From: Flavobacteriaceae bacterium UBA2765
GTDB taxonomy: Bacteria; Bacteroidota; Bacteroidia; Flavobacteriales; Flavobacteriaceae
Direction: 5' to 3'
NCBI GenBank assembly: GCA_002352665.1
Contig: DEIV01000014.1
Span: 44,240 to 108,239, forward strand
DNA: 64,000 nucleotides
Program-made: the position numbers and the translations under genes
Part shown: piece after piece, positions 1 to 10,000 of the stretch
Position numbering within the stretch: position 1 is the first letter of the stretch
How the letters are laid out: every line of letters begins with the position of its first letter
The notes under the pieces: generated by a model
The model's input: only the letters and a program-made list of their open reading frames with translations
What the model was told of the DNA's origin: nothing
The model's database searches: none

Positions 1-128
1 GAATCACCTGATCTTAAAACTATTATAGTTACCTTATAATTCTTACTTGCCCAATAATTGGCTAAACTAGTCATGTATCTTTGACCACCTCCGTGATCAA
101 GTAAAGGTGTTACCAATATAATTTTCAT
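1..128 (-). CDS. GT4-type glycosyltransferase, N-terminal fragment cut by window edge
   Basis: Only the first 42 or so codons lie in the window; the gene runs leftward off the edge. The start at 128 gives MKIILVTPLLDHGGGQRYM, the classic first strand and glycine-rich loop of GT-B fold family 4 glycosyltransferases, which transfer sugars from nucleotide-sugar donors during surface-polysaccharide assembly. The same N-terminus, with few changes, begins the broken gene at 2409-3464, so the two are paralogues. It shares its strand with wlbA and the UpxY-like gene, so it probably belongs to the same long transcript. Donor and acceptor cannot be judged from this fragment. Confidence 0.72.
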   Translation of the reverse strand, partial: MKIILVTPLLDHGGGQRYMTSLANYWASKNYKVTIIVLRSGD

Positions 129-200
129 GGCAGTTAGTTTTTAATAGTTTTATAAAATATCTAGTTATTTAGTATTCTAAAACCGCTATATATTTACTTA

Positions 201-1028
201 TTATACTTTTATAAATAGCGATTTAATTAATAATATAAATACGCTTGAAAATGACCTAAAAGAAGATAAAGGGTTTTTAAAAATGGCCATTTTGGAAGCT
301 ATTCTTGTTTTTTTCATTTCTTCATTTACCAAAATCCCTCGTAAAGTATAATCAATATTCAAGTTCTCCTTATTCAAAAATTCAATACCCCAAGGCACCC
401 ATTTACCCTTAAATATATAACCACTATTCCAAGTATCATATAGTTGACCATTTTTTTCAACATATTTTTCAGTTATACTATAAAATCCATCTTTTCTAAT
501 CCATGAACGATAACCACTTATCTTTTCAGACATAAATACATTCTCATAATTTTTTAAGTACTTATCCAATATGTTTTTTTTCCAAAGTCCAGGTATTAAC
601 AGGAAACGATGTTTAGTAATGCCTTTTATTTTCTCCAAATATTTAAAATTTGATGATTCTGCCTTCCAAGAAACACGATACCTCAATAATCTAATATGAT
701 CGATTTCTTTATTGGCATACATTAAGTTTACAAGATGACTAAACCATTTAAAATTCACTTTAGACCTTAGAAAGTAATCTTCAGAGATAGGTAATACAAC
801 ATCATATTTGGCTTCCTTTAAACTATTTTTTAATCGTTGCCCCCAAGGAGCGTTTGCTCCATGAGTTAATGTCTTTATATTTAAACCCTCAAATTGGTAT
901 GATTTTGTAGTGGTACTTAAAATGATGTCAAAATTTTTTGACTCAGGAAAATATTTTCTTAATTGCGTAAAAAAAGGATTCCAACAATCTGAATAGCCAT
1001 CATAAGAACAAACTATAAGGGTAATCAT
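201..1028 (-). CDS. Putative glycosyltransferase-like protein of the polysaccharide cluster
   Basis: This is a 275-residue soluble protein with no signal peptide. The N-terminus (MITLIVCSYDGYSDCWNPFF) and the acidic motif PISEDYFL near residue 80 resemble a group of poorly described capsule and LPS cluster proteins that look like GT-A glycosyltransferases, where an acidic patch after a hydrophobic strand binds the nucleotide sugar through a metal. The family resemblance is recognised by eye and is weaker than for the neighbouring GT2 and GT4 genes. It sits 72 bp upstream of the GT4 fragment at the left edge on the same strand, which supports a role in glycan assembly. The substrate is unknown. 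Confidence 0.55.
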   Translation of the reverse strand: MITLIVCSYDGYSDCWNPFFTQLRKYFPESKNFDIILSTTTKSYQFEGLNIKTLTHGANAPWGQRLKNSLKEAKYDVVLPISEDYFLRSKVNFKWFSHLVNLMYANKEIDHIRLLRYRVSWKAESSNFKYLEKIKGITKHRFLLIPGLWKKNILDKYLKNYENVFMSEKISGYRSWIRKDGFYSITEKYVEKNGQLYDTWNSGYIFKGKWVPWGIEFLNKENLNIDYTLRGILVNEEMKKTRIASKMAIFKNPLSSFRSFSSVFILLIKSLFIKV

Positions 1029-1283
1029 ATAATAGTTATTTTTTTCGATAGTGAAAAATAAAGTTAAAATGTCAATTCATTTTACGGCTCCGCCACCCTA
1101 AGACACATTACTATATACAAAAAAGTAAAATAATCATAGCATATAACAAAGCAATATCTTTGTTTTTCAAATTTTTGTCAAATATATATTAAATTCTACA
1201 GATTAATTAACGTTTAAAATTTTAATTATAATCTATCATTGATAAAAAGCAATAGAATTCCTAAAAAATAATTAAATAATTAG

Positions 1284-1291
1284 TAAATTTG
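1284..1291 (+). promoter_or_regulatory. Bacteroidetes-type -7 element TAAATTTG
   Basis: TAAATTTG fits the TAnnTTTG -7 consensus of the Bacteroidetes primary sigma factor and lies 18 bp before the ATG at 1310. It overlaps a TTG at 1289 that would otherwise extend the reading frame, which argues that translation starts at 1310. No clear -33 TTTG was found at the usual spacing. Confidence 0.4.
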
Positions 1292-1309
1292 AATTTCATT
1301 TTAAGAAAA

Positions 1310-2365
1310 ATGAACTTAAGTTTTATAATACCACTATATAATGCCGAAAATTATTTGGTTCAATGTCTAGACAGTATTTTTAATCAAGATTTAGATGAAA
1401 ATGATTTTGAAGTTATTGTTATTGATGATGGTTCTACAGATAATAGTTATTTAAAAGCGAAAGAGTTTGCGAAGAATAAGGGTAGTATTAACGTTTATCA
1501 TCAAGAAAACAAGGGTGTAAGTGCTACTAGAAATAAAGGAATTGAACTGGCTAAAGGAAAATACCTGTGGTTTATTGATTCTGATGATTATATTATTTTT
1601 AACACCGCAAATCAACTAATTAAATGTGCAGAAAAATACCATTTAGATATCCTTGAATTTAAAATGATTAGAACTGAATCAAGGATGTTAAATAACACCT
1701 TAAATGAAGCTCCCGCTGTTTCTAAAATAAAAGTTTTAGATGGTAAAGATTATGTTTCTTCAAAAAGTTTTAATGATAGTTGTTGTGTATATTTATTCAG
1801 AAGACAATTTATATTAAACACTAAAGTTAGATTTATTGAAGGAAAAATAATGGAAGATATGATCTTTACTGCTGAAATAATCCCAAAATCACAAAAAATT
1901 GCATATTTTCCTTTAGATGTTTATAGATATATTATCAATCCAAATTCAATTTGGACTAATAAGAAATCTCAATCATTTAGAAAATCAATTGAAGATTTTA
2001 TTTTTATGACTAAGAAATTTACTCATCTCATAAAAGATTATGAAATTAATAATATAGATACTACAGTGATAAAATCTAAGCAACAAAATATGCTTTTTAA
2101 TATTTTAAAAAGATTATTTATCTCTGATTATAGCTTATACGAATTACAAAATATAATTAAAGATCTTAAAAATAACAATCTTTATCCAATGCAAAAACAT
2201 AAAGGAAAAGGATTTTTACGGAAATATGAAATCTTAATTTTTAATAAAAAATATCTTTTTTTATTTGAAGTGTTTATGTACAGATTATTTAAAGGACCTA
2301 TTGACAACTATATCATAAAAAGATACCAGAAAAAAAAAGAAAAAGAAGTAATGCAACTGCGGTAA
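1310..2365 (+). CDS. Glycosyltransferase family 2
   Basis: This 351-residue protein has the GT-A fold signature: first strand with SFIIPLYNAE (residues 4-13), nucleotide-binding DDGSTD (39-44), the metal-binding DSDD (90-93), and an ED pair in IMEDMIF in the second half. Such enzymes transfer a sugar to a growing lipid-linked repeat unit at the cytoplasmic face of the inner membrane. The frame can be read from a TTG at 1289, but that codon lies inside a -7 promoter element, so the ATG at 1310 is preferred. It is the only gene of the cluster on the plus strand and converges on the broken GT4 gene, so it has its own transcript and may be a later insertion. Confidence 0.85.
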   Translation: MNLSFIIPLYNAENYLVQCLDSIFNQDLDENDFEVIVIDDGSTDNSYLKAKEFAKNKGSINVYHQENKGVSATRNKGIELAKGKYLWFIDSDDYIIFNTANQLIKCAEKYHLDILEFKMIRTESRMLNNTLNEAPAVSKIKVLDGKDYVSSKSFNDSCCVYLFRRQFILNTKVRFIEGKIMEDMIFTAEIIPKSQKIAYFPLDVYRYIINPNSIWTNKKSQSFRKSIEDFIFMTKKFTHLIKDYEINNIDTTVIKSKQQNMLFNILKRLFISDYSLYELQNIIKDLKNNNLYPMQKHKGKGFLRKYEILIFNKKYLFLFEVFMYRLFKGPIDNYIIKRYQKKKEKEVMQLR

Positions 2366-2408
2366 ATTTTTAATGAATCAAATTCATTAAATTTACTAAA
2401 CATTCATA

Positions 2409-3464
2409 TTATAATTTGCAAAAATCAAGTATTTCATTTGATATTTTTTCAATTGAATATTTTTCACCAATCAATTTTGTATTATTAGACAATTTGTTTC
2501 TTAAGTTGATATTATTCATCAATTGTTTTAATCTATCAGTAAAGAGGTCAACATTTTCTACAGGAACTAAAAAGCCATTTTCTCCATCATCAATCATTTC
2601 ACCTGGACCGGTAATTCAATCAAAATTTATACAAGGTAAACCCACAGCATACCTTCAAGCAAAGCTATTGGGAAACATTCAAAAATAGAAGGAAAAGCAA
2701 ATATAGATGCTTTTGTTAGCCATTCATCTATATTCTTTACTGCTCCCAATAATTTTATATAATTGGTAATATTCAAATTATCAATTTGCTGTTCTAATTC
2801 AAATCTTAACTCTCCCTCGTCTAAAATAATAAATTTCCAATCGGGATCTTTAATCCTGACACAAGCTTCTATAAAATATTTTTGTCCTTTGGTAGAATTT
2901 AACCTACCAACATTTATTATAATTTTTTCTCTTTTGTTAGCAACTATTGGCATTTTTTTAACCGGATTAGGTATAGTAACAATGTTATCTTGCCCTGTTT
3001 CTTTTTTTATTATATCATTTGCAAAATTTGTTAACGCAATAACACCTGTAGCCCTTTTGTATAAGAGCTTACGGCATTGTTTTTCAAGTTTACTTCTTGG
3101 CCTTAACGGACTCATAACATCTTCAACAAATACTTTTACCCCTAAGTATCGTGTTGCCAAAATGGTCAGTATATTTGTAGAGCTTAAAATACTTAATACA
3201 AAATCAGGCTTTATTTGTTTAATTGTTTTTCTAAGTTTAAAGAAAGTTCTAAAACCGCTAGAAATTTTCTTGATTTCACCATCATTTGATAATCCTAACT
3301 TAATTACATCAATTTCTTTATTAATTTTATAAAAACTTTCACCAGCTCTTAAAACAACAACATGAACCTGATGTCCTTCTAAAGACCAAAAGTTCGCTAA
3401 TTCAACTATATAACGTTTGTCCACCTCCTAAATCAAGTAAAGGAGTAACTAATATTATATTCAT
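2409..3464 (-). pseudogene. Broken GT4 glycosyltransferase (two frameshifts plus a stop)
   Basis: Read from an ATG at 3464 the protein starts MNIILVTPLLDLGGGQ, then loses frame near 3416-3418 where CAAACG stands for the CAACG needed to continue with RYIVELANFW. The second frame runs through FPIALLEGM and is lost at 2645-2650, where one base is missing before what would read AVGLP. A TGA at 2616-2618 interrupts the next segment, and the last frame (MIDDGENGFLVP to DFCKL) ends at 2409. Restored, the product would be about 351 residues, normal for a GT4 enzyme with its C-terminal donor-binding EGM...GE region. Three separate lesions make decay likelier than a single sequencing error. It lies 43 bp downstream of wlbA. 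Confidence 0.85.
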
Positions 3465-3507
3465 ATTAAAAAGCTTTTATGGAAATTATAATTTTGGCAG
3501 GAATAAA

Positions 3508-4491
3508 CTAAGGCATATTCTTACCATTTTCAAAAGGATGCAGCGATTTTGGTAATTTCACAAATGGATGATAATCTCCTTTTAAAGGAGATATTTCAGC
3601 ATTTCTAATTGCCTGTACAATTTCAATAGACTGTCTAGCATCGGATAAGCCAAACCCACTCCCGCTTAAAATATCATTATAACTCTTGGTATGCAATTCA
3701 GTAAATCCTCCACTAAATTCTATTTCGTTACCATCAACTTTTATTGAGCGGTAGGTTCTTTGACCTTTATCTTTAATTTCTTGAGGAATAACGTTATAAT
3801 CTATTGATAAAAACCAACGTACCCTTGCTTTTTCAAATTCTAAATAACCAGCTGCTCTATCATGAGTGTGCAGATGCACTATATTTTGTTTAACATCACC
3901 AAAAATCCAGGATAGCATATCATAAAAATGGACACCAATATTAGAGGCTATCCCACCAGATTTGGAAACATCTCCTTTCCATGAGGTATAATACCAATGT
4001 CCTCTGGAGGTTAAGTAAGTTAAATCTACATCATAAATTTTATCTTTAGGACCGTTCAACACTTTTTCTTTTAAATCTATAATACTTTGATGTAATCTTA
4101 ATTGTAAAATAGTATAAACCTTCTTACCCGTGCTTTTTTCTACATCTAATAAAGCATCAATATTCCATGGATTTAAAACTAATGGCTTTTCACAAATAGC
4201 ATGAGCATCTCTTCTTAATGCAGACCTAATATGGGCATCATGTAAATAATTTGGAGTACAAATACTAACATAATCTAAATGAACATCTTTTTCCCTTTTT
4301 AATTTTTCTATATGTCTGTCAAATCGTTCAAATTCAACAAAAAAGTCAGCATTAGGGAAATAACTATCCATAATACCAACCGAATCAAACTTGTCTAAGG
4401 CTGCAATTAAAATATTATTGGTGTCTTTTATTGCTTTTAAATGCCTTGGGGCTATATAACCAGCTGCTCCAATCAGGGCAAAATTTTTCAT
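3508..4491 (-). CDS. wlbA: UDP-N-acetylglucosaminuronate oxidase, Gfo/Idh/MocA family
   Basis: The 327-residue protein matches WlbA/WbpB almost end to end from memory of the family. It has the Rossmann start FALIGAAGYIAPRHLKAI, the EKPL motif of Gfo/Idh/MocA enzymes, the DLTYLTSRG segment, and GVHFYDML carrying the conserved catalytic-site histidine. WlbA uses NAD to oxidise the 3-hydroxyl of UDP-GlcNAcA, the step before amination toward UDP-2,3-diacetamido-uronic acids found in O-antigens and capsules. It follows the UpxY-like gene by 53 bp on the same strand, so it is the first enzyme gene of the cluster. The partner aminotransferase and acetyltransferase are not in the window and are probably further left. 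Confidence 0.88.
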   Translation of the reverse strand: MKNFALIGAAGYIAPRHLKAIKDTNNILIAALDKFDSVGIMDSYFPNADFFVEFERFDRHIEKLKREKDVHLDYVSICTPNYLHDAHIRSALRRDAHAICEKPLVLNPWNIDALLDVEKSTGKKVYTILQLRLHQSIIDLKEKVLNGPKDKIYDVDLTYLTSRGHWYYTSWKGDVSKSGGIASNIGVHFYDMLSWIFGDVKQNIVHLHTHDRAAGYLEFEKARVRWFLSIDYNVIPQEIKDKGQRTYRSIKVDGNEIEFSGGFTELHTKSYNDILSGSGFGLSDARQSIEIVQAIRNAEISPLKGDYHPFVKLPKSLHPFENGKNMP

Positions 4492-4544
4492 ATATATTAA
4501 ATTTTCAATTAATTTTATTTTATAATTAAATGACCTTTTGAAAG

Positions 4545-5075
4545 TTATGCGACTTCTCTTCTAATTTTTTTAATGTAATTTAAAGGAATTTCAACACCAA
4601 AATAACTGTTTAAAGCTCTTATTTTTGTGTAAATTTTATTTTGATTTTTTTCCTTAACGTAATATGCTTTTACGCCTGTCAATGCACCTTTTACAACCTC
4701 AATTTTATCACCTTCTGAAAGGCACTGCTTCATTGATAAAATAGTATCAGGATTATCATTTAACAAAAGCTTTAAATCTTCTATTTCTTCATCCTTAACA
4801 ATAGCATTTTTACCTAAATACTTTAAAATTCTAACAGTACCGTACACTGATAAAACATTATTTAGCTTTTCTTCTTCTATATGTATAAATACATAGGACG
4901 AGATTAATGGAGTCTTCATTTTTTTCTTTCTATCGCTCCATTGTTTTACTGTAGTCATTAATGGTAAATATGCATTATATCCTGAACTTCGTAATTGTTC
5001 AAACACCTTTTTTTCGGCTTTGGTACGGGTATATATTGCATACCAATTTTTAGGCTTGATGGCAGACATAATCAA
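4545..5075 (-). CDS. UpxY-family transcription antiterminator (NusG/RfaH-like)
   Basis: This 176-residue protein begins with a NusG N-terminal domain: WYAIYTRTKAEKKV, then YLPLMTTVKQWSDRKKK and SSYVFIHI, followed by a KOW-like segment (EGDKIEVVKGALTGVKAYYV, about residues 121-140). In Bacteroidetes, UpxY proteins are encoded first in capsule operons and let RNA polymerase pass terminators in the leader of their own operon. The gene order here, antiterminator then wlbA and glycosyltransferases, fits. Starts at 5075 (MIMSAIKP) or 5069 (MSAIKP) are both possible. The leader upstream holds several hairpins (5240-5470). The partner inhibitor UpxZ was not seen. Confidence 0.85.
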   Translation of the reverse strand: MIMSAIKPKNWYAIYTRTKAEKKVFEQLRSSGYNAYLPLMTTVKQWSDRKKKMKTPLISSYVFIHIEEEKLNNVLSVYGTVRILKYLGKNAIVKDEEIEDLKLLLNDNPDTILSMKQCLSEGDKIEVVKGALTGVKAYYVKEKNQNKIYTKIRALNSYFGVEIPLNYIKKIRREVA

Positions 5076-5239
5076 CTTTTTCTTTTCTATAACGTGTCAA
5101 ATATACATATATTTTAACAATTTTATAAAAGAAAACTAAATACAAAAATTAGTAATTGATAAAATCTAATCATTATATCTGTAATAGATTATTACACTTT
5201 AATTTTATCAGTTTGATAATGTCTAAATTATTTTTTGAA

Positions 5240-5470
5240 ACTTACTAACCCCTTGGCCTTCGTCCACCAAAATGGCTCAAAGCCTGATCAGAGCCGATCA
5301 AGTATAGGAGTAATTCGTCAGCTTCATTTTATCAAAAAAACCCTCCAAAACACCAAGGGTTATATATACCTCACATGGAACTACCAAAAATGATAGTTCT
5401 GATTCGCCTATAGGGAAGTGGTAAATGAGAAACTCAGAAGCCTAGCCCAACCAGAACTGGGTGGGCTTCA
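5240..5470. other. Gene-free multi-hairpin island in the 5076-5591 intergenic region
   Basis: The 516-bp gap between the antiterminator gene and the PIG-L gene has AT-rich flanks and a more GC-rich core with four stem-loops: GGCTC/GAGCC (5274-5278 with 5291-5295), AACCCT/AGGGTT (5339-5344 with 5356-5361), GAACTA/TAGTTC (5378-5383 with 5394-5399), and a long one from GAAGCC (5437) to GGCTTC (5469) with inner CCAG/CTGG. I do not recognise it. It could be the leader RNA of the capsule operon (minus strand), a small structured RNA, or the hairpin-rich end of a lost IS200/IS605-like element. Confidence 0.5.
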
Positions 5471-5591
5471 GGTAATTTTTAGATTAAAAAAAACTTACCT
5501 TCTTAAGATTAAATTTTAAATTTAGTTAAAAAACATAAGTTTATTTATTCTAAAAATGATAAATTTACTTCACTAAATTATAATTTATAGA

Positions 5592-7004
5592 ATGTTTGTT
5601 TTTAAGACTAAATTTACCCTCCTCAAGATTGTAGTTACATTGATAATTCTGTTATTTGCATTGTCATTAATATTCTTTTTATATGCAAAAAAATATGATT
5701 ATAGCTATAATACTCATTTAAGCTATAATTATAATTTTGATAGTAGTAATGCCGAAAAGTTTGAATTGAACTTTGTAAATGATAGTTTCATTTTACCTGA
5801 AGATATTGACATTAATGATAAATCTATCTTTATTAAGATTAATGTAGCATCAACTTTCATTGGTAATTTCTTTCAACCATATTTTAAAATTAAATCTGGA
5901 CAAAAAAAAAGCACTCATTATTTGGAGTATGGTGCTGAGGGAATAAGATATCTCAATGTTAGTAATATAACAAATTCAGATGCTAGAGAAATTATATTGA
6001 AAGGAAATCATATTAAAACTAAAGATCAAAAAATTGAATTATATGCATTTGAAAATTTAGATCTAGCGACATCTAAGATTTTAATTATTTCACCACATCC
6101 TGACGATGCTGAAATTGCGGCTTATGGTTTATATGCAAAAAATAAAAATTCGTATATAGTAACAATAACCGCTGGTGATGCAGGACCATATAATTATGAT
6201 GAGGTGTATAAAGATTCAACTAGCCACTATTTGCAAAAAGGAAAATTAAGAACATGGAATAGTATTACCGTACCTTTACTAGGTGGTATTCCCTATCAAA
6301 ATATTGTAAACCTCGGTTTTTTTAATGGGACCTTAGAAGAAATGAAAAATAAAGATTCTTTACCTGTTAAAAGTCTATTTAGTAATACCTCTGACATTCA
6401 AACATTTAGAAAACAAAATATTTCAAATTTAAAAGATGGATTTACAGGTAAATCCAATTGGAAATCATTAGTAAATAATCTGTGTTACCTATTGGATACT
6501 TTAAAACCTGAAATAATTGTTAGCCCATATCCTCCAATTGATACGCATTCTGACCACAAATATTCAACTATCGCCATAATTGAGGCTTTAAGAAAATCTA
6601 ATATTAAAAAAGGTTACTTTTTATTATATACCAATCATCACCCATTAAGTGGTTCTTATCCCTATGGTGAAACAGGTGATGCTATAACTCTTCCTCCAAA
6701 TTTCGACAATAATTTTTATTTTAAAAGTATTTATTCTAATCATTTGCCTGAATCTTTACAAAAAGACAAGTTTTTTGCTTTAGAAGCCATGAATGATTTA
6801 CGATTAGATACAGAGTGGCGAGACCCTAAAGGTGCAATAATAATAGCCCTAAAAACTATCAAAAGAAAGTATTTAGGGCCAGATATAGACTATTTTAGAA
6901 GGGCTGTTAGAGAAAATGAGTTATTTTTTGTCATTCCCTATATTGATATATATGATAATGAAAAACTAAATCATATCACAGGAAATATCAAATTAAATAA
7001 CTAA
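5592..7004 (+). CDS. Membrane-anchored PIG-L/LmbE-family deacetylase
   Basis: This 470-residue protein has an N-terminal membrane anchor (about residues 10-31), a 120-residue extracytoplasmic region of unknown fold, then a PIG-L domain. The metal-binding motif HPDDAE lies at 169-174 and the second motif THSDH at 318-322. PIG-L enzymes are zinc-dependent de-N-acetylases acting on GlcNAc-type substrates. The anchor and the neighbouring polysaccharide cluster suggest a substrate in surface glycan or cell-envelope amino sugar, but this is inference. It is transcribed away from the cluster. Its stop codon lies inside the 3' end of the convergent T9SS protein gene (12-bp overlap). Confidence 0.82.
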   Translation: MFVFKTKFTLLKIVVTLIILLFALSLIFFLYAKKYDYSYNTHLSYNYNFDSSNAEKFELNFVNDSFILPEDIDINDKSIFIKINVASTFIGNFFQPYFKIKSGQKKSTHYLEYGAEGIRYLNVSNITNSDAREIILKGNHIKTKDQKIELYAFENLDLATSKILIISPHPDDAEIAAYGLYAKNKNSYIVTITAGDAGPYNYDEVYKDSTSHYLQKGKLRTWNSITVPLLGGIPYQNIVNLGFFNGTLEEMKNKDSLPVKSLFSNTSDIQTFRKQNISNLKDGFTGKSNWKSLVNNLCYLLDTLKPEIIVSPYPPIDTHSDHKYSTIAIIEALRKSNIKKGYFLLYTNHHPLSGSYPYGETGDAITLPPNFDNNFYFKSIYSNHLPESLQKDKFFALEAMNDLRLDTEWRDPKGAIIIALKTIKRKYLGPDIDYFRRAVRENELFFVIPYIDIYDNEKLNHITGNIKLNN

Positions 7005-10000
7005 TATTTTTTTAGTTTCGTTAAAATTATCATTTGACATATAGAGCAAATAAACGCCTTTTGCCATTGAAGATAAATCAATCTGTGTAAAAATACCATT
7101 CCTGTCTGCCTTTACTTCTTTATTATAAACTAACTTACCTTGTAATGAGAATAAACTTAATTTTAATTTAGTTTTTTGAGAGGGCAAATGTATATTGACA
7201 ACTCCTTGTGTGGGATTAGGATATATATTAAATTCATCTTTTTTATTAATAGAACAATTTTGAACTTTAATAGTAACATTAGTGGTTTCAAGAATACTAT
7301 TTATTAATGCAGAAACATGATATGTTGTTGTTTTTGTAGGTCTTACTTTTATTGAAGAAGACATTTCTTTAGTATTCCATAAATAATGTAATGCAGAGGA
7401 ATGTGCAATGAGTGTAATTTCATCTCCGCTACAAATGGTAATCTCCGGAACACCAGAATTAATGATTAGCGGCCCTATTATAGTAGCACTATCTGCATTA
7501 AAATTACTAACAACCCCAACCTCAACAGTATCAGTATTAGAACAACTAAAACCTTCATTACTAACCTCAACACTATAAGTGGTTGTTTGCGTTGGTTGAA
7601 CCATAATACTAGCTGAAGTTTCTCCGGTATTCCAAAGAAACTTATTACCTCCTGTTGCAGTCAATTGAATTGACTGACCTTGCTCTATAACAACGCTATC
7701 TCCTGCATCAGCAAAAATTGGATCAGTAACTGTAACAACTATCTCATCAGTAACACCTTCGCTACAAGAACTACTTGCAGTTACGGTATAAGTTGTGGTT
7801 TCTGTAGGATTAACCAAAATACTAGAGGTAATTTCACCTGTATTCCATAAAAAATTTCCAATTCCTTCAGCAACTAAAGTTACACTTTCACCAGGACAAA
7901 TTGAAACATCCTCTCCTAAGTCTACTGATGGTTGATAATCAACCATCACCATCACTTCGTCAAAAACTGAACAACTACCTATTGATGATGTTACTGAATA
8001 TGTTGTGGGTAAATCAGGACTTACTGTAATACTCGCTGTAGTTTCACCTGTATTCCATAAAAAACTGCCATTACCTGTTGCCGTTAAAGTAACAGACTCT
8101 CCAATACAGACGGTTTTATCCTCACCAGCATCAACCATAATTTGAGGGCCTACATTAACAATAATTTCATCCATAACTTCAACATTACAAAAATTACTAG
8201 CCGTAACAGTATAGGTTGTCGTTTCTGTAGGGTTTATTCTAATACTTGAAGTGGTTTCACCTGTACTCCATAAAAAATTTCCTGTACCTTGAGAAGTTAA
8301 AATAGTTTCATCACCATAACAAATACTTATATCATTTCCTAAATCTACGGTAGGTAACTGATCAACTGTAACAATTACTTCATCTGTAACAGCACAATTA
8401 CCAGAACCTGAAGTAACAGTATAAGTAGTTGTTTCAGAAGGGTTAACAGATATGCTAGCAGTTGTTTCTCCTGTATTCCATAAAAAATTATTATTTCCCG
8501 TTGCTGTTAAAACAACTAGTTCACCTGAACAAATTGTAACATCATTTCCTGCATCAAGAATAATTTCAGGGCTCACGCTAACTATTATTTCATCAGTAAC
8601 ATCAGAAGTACATAAACTACTTGCAGTTACTGAATAAGTTGTAGTTTCTATTGGATTAACAGTAATACTAGAGCCAGTTTCTCCTGTACTCCACAAAAAA
8701 TCGCCTGATCCCTCTACAGTTAGAGTAATTTCTTGCCCAGAGCATATGGTCAAATCACCACCTAAATTTACTGAGGGTAAATCATCTACAGTTACAGTCA
8801 CTTCATCTGTTACCGTACAATTTCCGACACCAGAAGTAACAGTATAAATGGTTGTCTCTATTGGATTAACGGTTATACTTGCAGTAGTTTCACCTGTACT
8901 CCATAAAAATTCTGAATTTCCAGTTGCTGTTAAGGATACTGTATTTCCTTTACATATCGTAGCATCTTCTCCTGCATCCAATATAACATTGGGTGTAACA
9001 TCTACAATAATCTCATCTGAAGCAGTTAAAACTTCATTATTACAAGTTGAACTGGCTACAACGGTATAAGTTGTTGTTTCTTTAGGGTTTATAGTTATAC
9101 TTTTTGAAGTTTCACCTGTATTCCATAAAAAAATACCTACACCCTCAGCAGTCAAAATAGTTTCTTGACCCGAACAAATAGATATATCATCTCCTAAACT
9201 TACTTCAGGTAATGCGGTTATTGTTACAATAACTTCATCTGTTACACTACAATTTTCTGATGTTGATGTTACTGAGTAAGTCGTTGTTTCGATAGGACTA
9301 ACCAGAATACTAGCTGTTGTTTCTCCTGTATTCCATAAATAATTTCCATTTCCCTCAGCTGTTAAAGTTACTTCTGTACCTAAACAAATGCTAATATCTT
9401 CGCCTGCATTGACCGTAGTTCCGGCAATAATATTAACAATGATTTCATCCGTAGCTGTTACATCACATCCATTACTTGCTATTACAGAATAAGCCGTCGT
9501 TTCCATTGGACTAACACTAATACTAGCAGTAGTTTCACCTGTACTCCACAAGAAGTTACCAATACCTTGAGCAGTTAAAATAACTTCAGAACCCGGACAT
9601 GAATCTATATCTTCGCCTAATACAACAGTGGGTAATTCATTAACAGTTATGACGACTTCATCAGATTCAGAATTCTCACCATCAGATACAGTCACAGTAT
9701 AAGTAGTAGTTTCTTCAGGACTTACCTTAATACTCGCTGTAGTTTCTCCTGTATTCCATAAAAATTCACCATTCCCGGTAGCATTTAAAATAATTTCATC
9801 CCCTTTACAAATTTCTGTGTCTTCACCTGCATTGGCGTTGATTAAACCAGTAGTATTATCTCCATATTCATAAGCTCCTATAGAATAAGGAGCGTTTCGA
9901 AACTTATTATCAAAATCATATTGAACTAATGGTTGAGTGTCACCTCCTTCTGTTATTTTATCAGAACTATATGTTGTTAAATGAAAATCAGTAGAACTTA

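Noticed and set aside
1029..1283. A gene in the gap between 1028 and 1310
   Set aside because: Only AT-rich sequence and short interrupted frames were found. The -7 box at 1284 is the only feature supported.
5410..5520. A plus-strand frame reading AYREVVNEKLRS through AQPELGG, possibly a transposase remnant
   Set aside because: It has no clear start and matches no family I can recall, and it is better explained as the hairpin island's GC-rich core.
7250..9845. CRISPR-like periodic repeats
   Set aside because: The period is about 216 bp, the repeats vary at third positions, stay in one reading frame and encode Ig-like domains. There are no spacers or cas genes.
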